DNA of 64,000 bases from UBA4416 sp943362175. GTDB taxonomy: Bacteria > Bacteroidota > Bacteroidia > B-17B0 > Aurantibacillaceae. Made by a program: the position numbers and the translations under genes. The stretch is taken from positions 291,119 to 355,118 of the forward strand of contig CALRIU020000004.1 of NCBI GenBank assembly GCA_943362175.1, in the 5' to 3' direction. Below, one piece after another: positions 26,060 through 34,280 of the stretch (position 1 is the first letter of the stretch; each line of letters opens with the position of its first letter). Below the pieces are notes generated by a model, which saw only the letters and a list, made by a program, of their open reading frames with translations, ran no database searches and was not told where the DNA came from.

Positions 26060-26758
26060 ATGCTAAGGCATCTACTCCTCACTTACGGTTTACTACTGTC
26101 TTTTATTGTCATAAAAGCGCAGACGGTCGGTATTTTTGCTTCCAGTTTAACGGTTGCTCCAAGTAATACGGTGGCCAACGGCACCACGGTTTCTATCTAC
26201 GGGCAGGTGATCAACAATGGAAGCACGTCTGTTACGGATTACCTGCACCTGAACCTCGCCATTGATACAAGCACTACCGGGGTGCCCAAGTATTACTGGC
26301 GCTCAACGGTTACCTACTCGGTCACCAATTTTGCTCCCGGCACCACGCACACCTTCGTGGTTACCGATGTCGCCTCAACGGCCAATTCCTATAAGGTAGG
26401 AGGAAACGGGACAACCGTCATCGTCTGGCCTATCGTTGGCCCGGTAACAAATACAGCAAGTACGACCGATACCGCAAGAAGCGTCATTTATATTCCGGAC
26501 CCTGCGTCCACCGGTATCCCCGAATTTGAAAAACTACCTGTTCTGTTGAAAAACCCGCTCGACGAAAATACCGTCCTGGAATACGACCAGGCCATGTATC
26601 GCAGGGTAGAGCTTGTGAGTATGGAGGGGAAGGTGATGGAAGGGGCCATTAAAGACCGGGTGCTCATGGTGACCACTTGCCCGAAAGGCATTTATTTTCT
26701 AAGGTTTTACAGGAGTTCCGGCACCGGCTTCATTGCCAAAAAGCTGGTGATCCCGTAA
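26060..26758 (+). CDS. Small T9SS type A secreted protein
   Basis: 232 residues: a signal peptide (LLLTYGLLLSFIVIKAQ), then a beta-sandwich-like domain (VSIYGQVINNGSTSVTDYLHLNLAI ... TTHTFVVTDVAS). A C-terminal region follows that reads like a short type A sorting domain: LLKNPLDENTVLEY, VELVSMEGKVME, CPKGIYFLRFYRS, AKKLVIP. The product is probably exported to the surface by T9SS. No catalytic motif is visible. Confidence 0.75.
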   Translation: MLRHLLLTYGLLLSFIVIKAQTVGIFASSLTVAPSNTVANGTTVSIYGQVINNGSTSVTDYLHLNLAIDTSTTGVPKYYWRSTVTYSVTNFAPGTTHTFVVTDVASTANSYKVGGNGTTVIVWPIVGPVTNTASTTDTARSVIYIPDPASTGIPEFEKLPVLLKNPLDENTVLEYDQAMYRRVELVSMEGKVMEGAIKDRVLMVTTCPKGIYFLRFYRSSGTGFIAKKLVIP

Positions 26759-26776
26759 AAAAAACGGAGGACCTTT

Positions 26777-27091
26777 TTAATTCATGATCAGCTCCGGCAA
26801 GCCAACGGGCGCCGCGTCGAAGAAGGCGAGTTCGAAGATCTCTACCTGCACATGCTTGATAATAGGAAAGGTTGCCAGGATGTCCATGGCTTCAATCTGG
26901 TCTTTTGCCTGCAGGGTCACCCACAGGTTCACACGTGCCATATCCAGAGCATAATTTAAGATCACCCGCTTCTCCAAAAGCTCATTCACTTTTTCGTACT
27001 GCAGGGGGATCAATGCAGCAAACCGTGTACTGAATATTTCAGGCAATTTAATGTGTACCTGGAAAACTTCTAAAGTTTGTAAAGGAGTCAT
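26777..27091 (-). CDS. Conserved hypothetical protein (104 aa), ferredoxin-like fold likely
   Basis: A small soluble protein. The beta-alpha-beta pattern VFQVHIKLPEIFSTRFAALIPLQYEKVNELLEKRVI, then VNLWVTLQAKDQIEAMDILATFPI and HVQVEIFELAFFDA, recalls dimeric ferredoxin-like proteins such as muconolactone isomerase-type or YCII-type domains. No catalytic residue is obvious. It converges on the 26060 gene with 18 bp between the stops and diverges from yebC. Confidence 0.6.
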   Translation of the reverse strand: MTPLQTLEVFQVHIKLPEIFSTRFAALIPLQYEKVNELLEKRVILNYALDMARVNLWVTLQAKDQIEAMDILATFPIIKHVQVEIFELAFFDAAPVGLPELIMN

Positions 27092-27142
27092 TTTTAGTGT
27101 ATAAATTATAGTAAAAGTAGTGAAGCGATGGTGATTTTGAAT

Positions 27143-27150
27143 TAAATTTG
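27143..27150 (+). promoter_or_regulatory. -7 box of yebC
   Basis: TAAATTTG matches TAnnTTTG, 43 bp upstream of the yebC ATG. No clear -33 TTTG lies at the expected distance. Confidence 0.5.
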
Positions 27151-27193
27151 TCGAAATTTAGAAACGAATTAACATACATTATAATCAGATATT

Positions 27194-27907
27194 ATGGGAC
27201 GTATTTTTGAAACCCGGAAGGCAACCATGTTTAAGCGCTATGCCAAGATGGCAAAGCAATTTACAAAGATAGGAAGAGAGATCGTGATGGCTGTGAAGCA
27301 GGGTGGCCCGCATCCTGACCTGAACCCTAAGCTGAGGGCCTGCATTGCCAATGCCAAAGCGGTAAACATGCCTAAAACCAACGTGGAGAGCGCCATTAAA
27401 CGTGCTTCGGAGAAGGATTCGTCTAATTTCGACGAAATCATCTACGAAGGATACGGCCCTTTCGGGGTGCCTGTGCTGGTAGAATGTGCCACTGATAATC
27501 CCACCCGTACCGTAGCCAACTTAAGGGTCTATTTCAGCCGCGCCAATGGCTCGCTGGGGACAACAGGCTCCGTAAGCTTTATGTTTGAGCGTAAAGGCCT
27601 CTTTAAAGTGGATGCTACTGGCCTCAACCCTGATGATGTGGAGCTCGACCTGATCGACTACGGCGCAGAAGAGCTGACCTGGGATAAGGAAAACAATGAG
27701 CTGATTGTACAGGTGGCCTTTACAGATTTCGGATCCATGCAAAACGGCCTCGAGGAGAAAAAATACCAAGTGAAGGAAACCATCAAAACCTTCATTCCTA
27801 CTACCAGCAAAGAGCTCACGGAAGAGCAGGAGGAGGAGTTCAAAAAAATGATCGATAAAATGGAAGACGACGACGACATCATGTCCGTTTACCATAACAT
27901 CGCTTAA
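27194..27907 (+). CDS. YebC/PmpR family protein (transcriptional regulator / translation factor)
   Basis: 237 residues with the family's typical three-domain layout. The N-terminus MGRIFETRKATMFKRYAKMAKQFTKIGREI carries the usual RK-rich helices. KAVNMPKTNVESAIKRA, EGYGPFGVPVLVECATDNPTRTVANLR and GSLGTTGSVSFMFERKG are near-diagnostic. YebC proteins were first described as DNA-binding regulators; some members act on translation of proline-rich stretches. Which applies here cannot be told. recJ follows on the same strand after 91 bp. Confidence 0.93.
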   Translation: MGRIFETRKATMFKRYAKMAKQFTKIGREIVMAVKQGGPHPDLNPKLRACIANAKAVNMPKTNVESAIKRASEKDSSNFDEIIYEGYGPFGVPVLVECATDNPTRTVANLRVYFSRANGSLGTTGSVSFMFERKGLFKVDATGLNPDDVELDLIDYGAEELTWDKENNELIVQVAFTDFGSMQNGLEEKKYQVKETIKTFIPTTSKELTEEQEEEFKKMIDKMEDDDDIMSVYHNIA

Positions 27908-27998
27908 GTCCAGGTTCTTTTTTCGTCACGCCCGGCGTGATAGTACACCTGCGCTTTTGGCTTTTGCTGAAGCGCATAGCACACATTTATACAGACCA

Positions 27999-29702
27999 GT
28001 GGAGAAGAAGTGGAACATACATCAGGCAGAGGATGAGCAGGCCGTAGCATCGCTGAAAGAGGCTTTGGGTGTGGAGGATGTCATTGCCAGGCTGCTTGTT
28101 CTCAGGGGCATTCACACCTTCGAAGAAGCCAGGACTTTTTTCAGGCCTTCGCTCGACATGCTGCACGATCCTTTCCTGATGAAGGACATGGACACTGCCA
28201 TCGACCGCATCGTCAGGGCGATTGCCGCCAATGAAAAGGTGCTCATCTTCGGCGACTACGATGTAGACGGCACGACTTCCGTAGCCCTCGTCTATAGCTT
28301 CTTCCGGAAATACATCGACCAGATCCGCTATTATATTCCCGACCGGTATAACGAAGGCTATGGGATTTCCATGCAAAGCATCGATTATGCGGCCGAAAAC
28401 GGCTATTCGCTGGTAATTGCCCTCGATTGCGGCATCAAGGCCAATGATAAGATCGCTTATGCCAACAGCAAACAGATCGATTTCATCATCTGCGACCATC
28501 ACCTTCCCGGCGATGAGCTCCCGGAGGCATGGGCTATCCTCGATCCGAAGCGTGCCGATTGCCTCTATCCCTATAAAGAGCTTGCCGGCTGCGGCATCGG
28601 CTTTAAGCTGGCGCAGGCTTTTTGCAAACGCAATGGCATCGACGATGCGGAAGTATTTAAATACCTCGACCTGGTGGTTACCAGCATCGCTTCCGACATT
28701 GTGCCCATTACCGGTGAGAACCGCGTATTGGCCTATTTTGGGCTCAAACAGCTCAACAGTACACCATCTGCCGGCCTCAAGTCGCTCATTGCCTTGAGCA
28801 AAAACGAAAAAGAGCTCGACATTACAGCGTTGGTCTTTACCATCGGCCCGCGCATCAATGCCGCCGGAAGGATAGAGCACGGCTCAAAGGCGGTAGAGCT
28901 CCTGATCAGCCCGGAAGAAGAAGCCCGGGAATTCTCGGAAAAGCTGAACGTCACCAACCTGCAGCGCCGCGACCTCGATCTGGGAACTACCGACGAGGCC
29001 CTGCTGATCATGGAGAACGATGTGATCACACCTTACAGGCGCTCGACGGTGCTGTTCAATCCTTCCTGGCATAAAGGCATTGTGGGGATCGTCGCCTCGC
29101 GCGTGATCGAAAAATATTACAAGCCTACCATTATCCTCACGGAGTCCAATGGCATGGTATCGGGCTCAGCCCGCAGCGTGAAGGATTTTGATGTGTATGC
29201 CGCCATCGAAAAATGCAGCCACCTGTTGGAACAGTTCGGCGGGCATAAATTTGCGGCAGGCCTCTCGCTCAAAAAAGAAAATGTAGCGGCCTTCCGCGAA
29301 GCCTTTGAGCGCCAGGTGGCAGCTACCATCCAGGACTATATGCTGATCCCGATGGTGGAGGTGGATGCCGAAATAAAACTGGATGACATTACCGAAAAGC
29401 TGGTGAGGATCTTAAACCAGTTTGCCCCGCACGGCCCGCATAACATGACGCCGGTGTTTGTCAGCAAAGGCGTTGTGGATACAGGCTTTGCCAGGGTCGT
29501 AGGAAACAACCACCTGAAACTGGAATTGTACCAGCCCGGGACCAAACTCACAAAAATCGATGCGATTGCCTTTAACAAAGCCGATTACATCCATTTCTTC
29601 AAGCGGAATATTCCTGTGGACATCGTGTACAAGATCAAGGAAAATGAATTCCGCGGCAATACCTCCATTCAGCTGGTGATCGACGAGATCAAAGCTTCCT
29701 GA
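27999..29702 (+). CDS. recJ: Single-stranded-DNA-specific exonuclease RecJ
   Basis: 5'-3' ssDNA exonuclease of recombination and mismatch/base-excision repair. I chose the GTG at 27999, which gives MEKKWNIHQAEDEQ, the usual Bacteroidota RecJ start. A TTG at 27957 would add 14 unrelated residues. The length is 567 residues. DHH-family motifs are FGDYDVDGTTS (about residues 85-94), ALDCGIKAND, ICDHHLPGDELP and the DHHA1 part with GPRINAAGRIEHGSKAVELL and GMVSGSARS. The C-terminal OB-like domain is present (PVFVSKGVVDTGFARVVGNNHLKLEL). All metal-binding motifs look intact. Confidence 0.95.
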   Translation: MEKKWNIHQAEDEQAVASLKEALGVEDVIARLLVLRGIHTFEEARTFFRPSLDMLHDPFLMKDMDTAIDRIVRAIAANEKVLIFGDYDVDGTTSVALVYSFFRKYIDQIRYYIPDRYNEGYGISMQSIDYAAENGYSLVIALDCGIKANDKIAYANSKQIDFIICDHHLPGDELPEAWAILDPKRADCLYPYKELAGCGIGFKLAQAFCKRNGIDDAEVFKYLDLVVTSIASDIVPITGENRVLAYFGLKQLNSTPSAGLKSLIALSKNEKELDITALVFTIGPRINAAGRIEHGSKAVELLISPEEEAREFSEKLNVTNLQRRDLDLGTTDEALLIMENDVITPYRRSTVLFNPSWHKGIVGIVASRVIEKYYKPTIILTESNGMVSGSARSVKDFDVYAAIEKCSHLLEQFGGHKFAAGLSLKKENVAAFREAFERQVAATIQDYMLIPMVEVDAEIKLDDITEKLVRILNQFAPHGPHNMTPVFVSKGVVDTGFARVVGNNHLKLELYQPGTKLTKIDAIAFNKADYIHFFKRNIPVDIVYKIKENEFRGNTSIQLVIDEIKAS

Positions 29703-29809
29703 GCATTTTTGGGAATTAATTTGCCGGGTTTGGAATTTAAAAGTACTTTAAGCTCCGCTTACACACCCTGAAACGTATTTCTTCTTGGCTTCATGAACGC
29801 CATTTTTAT

Positions 29810-31312
29810 ATGAGAGAGCTGCTATATACATGCCTGTTTATATATAGCCTGTTATGTTCTTCCGCGCTGTATGCGCAGACAGATTCAACAACCACGCTCA
29901 GCTTCGATTTTGACGACCATAAGATCGCGGAAAAAAATAACAGGGTATTTCCGAAGCCGGTTGGCATTTCCCTCACCAACGACCGTTTCGGGAATGAGCA
30001 ATCGGCGGTATACATCCACGGGCATCTCTACAGCTATCTGAACCTGGGAACATCGCCCCTGCTCAAGCCTAAAACAGGAACGGTTTCATTATGGGTGAAT
30101 CTGGAACGAAAGGTATTTGCCGGAAAAGGCTATGAGTCTAATCCCATTATGATAACTAAGAATTCTACCCGTGATGATTTTAATGATTCCTATGCGCTGT
30201 TCTATGACTTTAAAAGCGAGCGCTTCATGGTCTTTGCGTCCAAAGATTCCACCGAGCAGGCGGGGGCCAATTCGATAGAAAAAGTGATCTTTAATCAGTG
30301 GTACCACCTGGTATTTACGTATGATAACACGCACATCGCCTTTTACATTAACGGAGAGCTACAGCTTCGCGCCCGGAAAAATTTTGAAACCATGTTCAAT
30401 CCCCTCGACTCTGTTATTGTAGGGCATGGGGCCAATAAGAAGAATGTGCGTTATATGCGGGGATCGGTGGATGATATCCGCTTCTTTCACCGCATATTAT
30501 CGCAGGAGGAGATCATGAGCCTCTATCAGGCACCAAACCCTAATAAAACCCGGAATCTGGTACAGGAGCTTTTAAAGTACGGGGGGATCATTCTCATCCT
30601 GATCATTATCATTGTGCTGCTCATCATCCGGAACAAGCGAAGCCTGAAAAAACAGAAAGAGCAGTTCGAGCTTGTTAACCGCATTGCCGAGCTGGAGCTT
30701 AAGGTAGTCAAGGCGCAGATCAACCCGCATTTTATTTCCAACTGCCTTGCTGCGATCCAAGAGCTGATCTATGATGATGTGGATAAGGCCGGGCAATACA
30801 TTGCCAAATTCAGTTATTTTCTGAGGCAGGTGCTCAATTATTCCGATAAGAATTACATCACCTTATCCGAAGAGCTGGAGATTGTGAAGCTGAACCTGGA
30901 GCTGGAGGAATTGCGGTTTAAAGATCAGTTTAGCTTTGCGTTTGACATTGATGGACACGCCGACACCGATCAGCTGATTCCGGCCCTGATCTCCCAGCCC
31001 TTTATCGAGAATGCCATCTGGCACGGCCTGCTGCCTCTCCAGCACCAACGGCCCGCCAGGCTCTGGCTTCGGGTCATTCAAAAGGCAGATACGATTTGTA
31101 TAGAAATAGAAGACAATGGTGTAGGGCGGAAGCCTTCTGCGGATCCGGAAGCAAATCATAAAGGAACGAAGCTGGTGCTGGATAAAATAGAAACCTTAAA
31201 CCGCCTGTCGAAAGGGCTGAATCACCAGGTGGAGATTATAGACCTGAAGGATGAAGCCGGCCGGCCGGCAGGAACAAAAGTTATTATTCTTATACACACG
31301 ATGAAATCATGA
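29810..31312 (+). CDS. LamG-domain sensor histidine kinase, LytS type
   Basis: 500 residues. Signal peptide (CLFIYSLLCSSALYAQ), then an extracytoplasmic concanavalin-like LamG domain (about 30-240; AVYIHGHLYSYLNLG, KTGTVSLWVNLE, NQWYHLVFTYDNTHIAFYINGEL, GSVDDIRFFHRILSQEEI). One transmembrane helix spans about 256-273. A coiled segment leads into a LytS-type kinase: phosphoacceptor His307 in QINPHFISN, then SQPFIENAIWHGLLP and EIEDNGVGRKPS for ATP binding. It probably senses a glycan or other extracellular ligand through LamG. It overlaps the downstream LytTR regulator by four bases (ATGA), so they form a two-component pair. Confidence 0.92.
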   Translation: MRELLYTCLFIYSLLCSSALYAQTDSTTTLSFDFDDHKIAEKNNRVFPKPVGISLTNDRFGNEQSAVYIHGHLYSYLNLGTSPLLKPKTGTVSLWVNLERKVFAGKGYESNPIMITKNSTRDDFNDSYALFYDFKSERFMVFASKDSTEQAGANSIEKVIFNQWYHLVFTYDNTHIAFYINGELQLRARKNFETMFNPLDSVIVGHGANKKNVRYMRGSVDDIRFFHRILSQEEIMSLYQAPNPNKTRNLVQELLKYGGIILILIIIIVLLIIRNKRSLKKQKEQFELVNRIAELELKVVKAQINPHFISNCLAAIQELIYDDVDKAGQYIAKFSYFLRQVLNYSDKNYITLSEELEIVKLNLELEELRFKDQFSFAFDIDGHADTDQLIPALISQPFIENAIWHGLLPLQHQRPARLWLRVIQKADTICIEIEDNGVGRKPSADPEANHKGTKLVLDKIETLNRLSKGLNHQVEIIDLKDEAGRPAGTKVIILIHTMKS

Positions 31313-32067
31313 AATCAATTACAGCCCTGCTTATTGATGATGAAATGCACAACAGGAATGTGCTCAGGAGATTGCTCGGAAAGCATTGTCCGGATGTGGA
31401 GATTATAGGCGAAGCCCATAGTGCCCATGCAGCATACGACCTGATTACCGGTAAAAAGCCAGCACTGATTTTTCTCGATATTAAAATGCCCGGTAAGAAC
31501 GGTTTCGATTTGCTGAGGATGTTTGAGACCATTGAGTTTGAAGTCATTTTTGTATCGGCCTTTGATGAATATGCGATTACCGCGTTTGAGTTCAATGCCC
31601 TGGCCTATATATTAAAGCCGATTGATTTTACAAAACTGATCAGCGCCGTAACGAAAGCTGTTGACAGGATCCGGCGGAATAAAGCTGATCTGGATATATT
31701 CCGTTTCATACAAACGGTGGAGGAAAAAAATAACCTGGTCACTAAAATAAATATCCATCACGGGAATCATGTAATCCTCGTGAACATCAGCGATGTGGTT
31801 TCTATCGAGTCGATCAAAGATAGCGTAGAGATCAGGACCATCCACGGAGAGCGGTTCTTTTCCACGAAAGGGATCAAGCTGTTTGAGCGTTTGCTGGATC
31901 TGCAGAAGACCTTTGTGCGGATCAACCGCGGCGTGATTATCAATACCTGTCATATTGTTGGCTACAGCAAAGGCGAAGTTTGCATCCTGGCCATGCCGGG
32001 AGATCACTGCTTTGAAGTGTCGCGCCGTAAAAAATCGGAGGTGCTGGCGAGGTTGCAGCTCATTTGA
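31309..32067 (+). CDS. LytTR response regulator
   Basis: 252 residues. An N-terminal receiver has the acidic Asp10-Asp11-Glu12 cluster, phosphoacceptor Asp57 in LIFLDIKMPGKNGF, Ser in FVSAFDEYA and Lys in YILKPIDF. The C-terminal LytTR DNA-binding domain covers about residues 150-250 (VILVNISDVVSIESIKDSVEIRT, FVRINRGVIINTCHI, MPGDHCFEVSRRKKSEV). It is the partner of the preceding kinase (ATGA overlap). Targets are not known; the next gene downstream encodes a T9SS surface protein and could be one of them. Confidence 0.95.
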   Translation: MKSITALLIDDEMHNRNVLRRLLGKHCPDVEIIGEAHSAHAAYDLITGKKPALIFLDIKMPGKNGFDLLRMFETIEFEVIFVSAFDEYAITAFEFNALAYILKPIDFTKLISAVTKAVDRIRRNKADLDIFRFIQTVEEKNNLVTKINIHHGNHVILVNISDVVSIESIKDSVEIRTIHGERFFSTKGIKLFERLLDLQKTFVRINRGVIINTCHIVGYSKGEVCILAMPGDHCFEVSRRKKSEVLARLQLI

Positions 32068-32123
32068 TTTCATGATGTAGCAAAAACCCCGTAAGTGGTA
32101 GTAAAGGTCTTTTGAAGACGATC

Positions 32124-32131
32124 TAATTTTG
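32124..32131 (+). promoter_or_regulatory. -7 box upstream of the S74/T9SS gene
   Basis: TAATTTTG matches TAnnTTTG, 26 bp before the ATG at 32158. This fits a short leader and favours that start over the ATG at 32245. Confidence 0.55.
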
Positions 32132-32157
32132 TTTTCAAACCCCTTAAATCTATCACT

Positions 32158-34104
32158 ATGAAAACACAACTCATTTTAAATGAACCGAATTCCGGCGCCC
32201 GCGCTTTGCCTGCGCTTGCCGGCGAATCAGTACGCCGTTGCCGGATGAAGCTTGAGGGCCTCTGCCTGATTCTTTTTACCATCTTCACCCTCAGCCATGT
32301 CAAAGCGCAGGTAGGCACTTTAATCGGGATAGGAGGCGATTGTGGTCCGCATCCTTTTTCGATTTGTCCCACTCAAACGATCGTTCCTATCGGTTATCCG
32401 GGGAGCTACTATTGTGCCAATAATTCTTTTGGAACCCAACCGGGCGCGTCGTTTAATATTCCGGGAGGAGGATGGATTGTGAACCGGCTATCCTGGTTTT
32501 TTTCAGCCACTGTCAACGGACAGTTAAGAGGGTATGATTCAGGACCGACGCTTCAGACTTTGAATTTCCTGGCAGGTGATAATATCGCTCCACAAAGCTA
32601 TTCAGGAAGCATGGTGCAATTCCTGAAGAATGGTGTTGCTTTCGGCCCCCCTTTGAATATGAACACATTCTCGATTTCTATTAATCCGGTAGTGTTTGGC
32701 AACAACAGCTTTACCTATTGCCCATCGCCGGACAGCATGTTGTCAATTAGTCCCATTGTGCCGGGGCAGGGCGGCCCCTGGAATTTCAGCTGGTTGCCTG
32801 GTGGGCTAAGCGGAAATCCCTTATCTGTTGCTCCTACAGTCAATACCACATACACCGTAACGGCCACAACCACTACCGGAAACTGCGCCTCCGTAGCAAC
32901 TGTATCGGTTATCGTGAGCTGCCCTCCTCCCAGCTGCTGCATTGGTAATCCTTGCCTGTCAAGCACCAAGAATCCGCTGACTTCTACCTGGGAAGTGCCG
33001 ATGAGAAATTTCAATTACGTTTTCAGAAGAAGCACGGAAGAAAAAGGATTGGTGGGCATAGGCGTTGTAGCCTGCACACCGGGCAATTTGCTGGAGGTAA
33101 ACAAAGGGCAGGTGAATAGCATCAGTGGCTTGCGTCTGACAGACCTTGCAACCGCAACGCCTTTAGCGGCTAATAACAAAGCGCTGAGCGTAGATGCCAA
33201 CGGGGATGTGATCCTGGTGTCGGGCTCCGGAATTTCCAATGCCTGCGCCACGGCCAATTACGTTCCGGTGACGGTAGCAGGCGGCAATTTAAATTGCAGC
33301 CAGATCTTTGATGATGGTACCTCGGTAGGCATCGGCACCAATACCGGTTTTACGTACACCTGGCCGGGAGGCCTCACAGGCCCTACAGCGCCTCCGGGAT
33401 CCGGAACGGTGAAGCTGAACATCAACGGTGTTTCCAAAGCCCTCGCTTACTTTGCCACATCCGATCAGCGCTTTAAACGGGAGATCAGGCCCATCAGCAA
33501 CGCTTCTGAAATTTTAAGCAAGCTGGAAGGGAAAACCTATTTCTGGAAAACGGAAGAATACAAAGACAAAGGATTTTCAACACTCAGGCAGTATGGCTTC
33601 ATCGCACAGGAGCTTGAAAAAGTGGTTCCGGAAGCAGTAGCTACCGATGAGAACGGCTACAAAAGTGTGAACTATGATATGATCGTCCCGATCCTGGTGC
33701 AGAACGCTAAAGAACAAGCGGATGAAATCAAGGACCTGCAAAAGCAACTGGACGAATTAAAGGAAACGGTAAAATCCCTGGCGGGTGCTAATGCCTCCGG
33801 TATCAAAGGCAATGGCTCGCAAAGTGTGAGCCTGTCTGATAAAAATGCCGTGATCTTAAACCAGAATGTACCGAATCCATTTGCGGAGAGCACGGTGGTG
33901 ACGTATACCATCGGTCAGGATTTTGTGAAAGCACAAATTCTATTCAGCACCACAGACGGTAAGGTCATTAAAACGGTTGACATCAGGGAAAAAGGCACAG
34001 GCACACTGAATGTGTTTTCCAATGACTTGAGCAGCGGGATATATTCCTACAGCCTCATCGTGGATGGAAAAGTGATCGATACCAAAAAAATGATGAAGGA
34101 ATAA
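32158..34104 (+). CDS. Surface protein with peptidase S74 (tail-fibre chaperone) domain and T9SS type A sorting domain
   Basis: 648 residues. The ATG at 32158 fits the -7 box at 32124. However, the signal-peptide core (LCLILFTIFTLSHVKAQ) begins only after a GC-rich stretch of about 29 codons, so the ATG at 32245 is an alternative. The N-terminal half is a secreted beta-rich domain with an Ig-like module. Residues about 435-540 form an S74 intramolecular chaperone: SDQRFKREI with the Ser435/Lys440 cleavage dyad, GKTYFWKTEE, YGFIAQELEKVVPEAV, SVNYDMIVPILVQNAKEQ and a coiled coil. S74 domains trimerise fibres and cut themselves off before this Ser. The C-terminus (LNQNVPNPFAESTVVTYTI ... GIYSYSLIVDGKVIDTKKM) is a type A sorting domain. 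The combination is unusual. Confidence 0.88.
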   Translation: MKTQLILNEPNSGARALPALAGESVRRCRMKLEGLCLILFTIFTLSHVKAQVGTLIGIGGDCGPHPFSICPTQTIVPIGYPGSYYCANNSFGTQPGASFNIPGGGWIVNRLSWFFSATVNGQLRGYDSGPTLQTLNFLAGDNIAPQSYSGSMVQFLKNGVAFGPPLNMNTFSISINPVVFGNNSFTYCPSPDSMLSISPIVPGQGGPWNFSWLPGGLSGNPLSVAPTVNTTYTVTATTTTGNCASVATVSVIVSCPPPSCCIGNPCLSSTKNPLTSTWEVPMRNFNYVFRRSTEEKGLVGIGVVACTPGNLLEVNKGQVNSISGLRLTDLATATPLAANNKALSVDANGDVILVSGSGISNACATANYVPVTVAGGNLNCSQIFDDGTSVGIGTNTGFTYTWPGGLTGPTAPPGSGTVKLNINGVSKALAYFATSDQRFKREIRPISNASEILSKLEGKTYFWKTEEYKDKGFSTLRQYGFIAQELEKVVPEAVATDENGYKSVNYDMIVPILVQNAKEQADEIKDLQKQLDELKETVKSLAGANASGIKGNGSQSVSLSDKNAVILNQNVPNPFAESTVVTYTIGQDFVKAQILFSTTDGKVIKTVDIREKGTGTLNVFSNDLSSGIYSYSLIVDGKVIDTKKMMKE

Positions 34105-34130
34105 ATGAGGCATCCGCACGGTATTTAGTA

Positions 34131-34159
34131 AAAGAGAGGAAGCTACTTCCTCTCTTTTT
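34131..34159 (+). terminator. Rho-independent terminator
   Basis: AAAGAGAGGAAG and CTTCCTCTCTTTTT pair around a tiny loop (CTA), followed by T. It ends the kinase-regulator-S74 cluster. Confidence 0.85.
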
Positions 34160-34239
34160 GTGCTTTTGAAGCAGTTATTGACCCTGACGCGCTGTGCAAA
34201 AATATCCTTTTACGGTCGGTGTTTTCAGATGTGATTCTC

Positions 34240-34247
34240 TACCTTTG
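34240..34247 (+). promoter_or_regulatory. -7 box of the LamG/T9SS gene
   Basis: TACCTTTG fits TAnnTTTG exactly. It lies inside the reading frame that is open from 34194, so the true translation start must be downstream; the TTG at 34281 fits. Confidence 0.6.
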
Positions 34248-34280
34248 GTTTTTGCGATAACCCCCTGTAGAACTGATATT

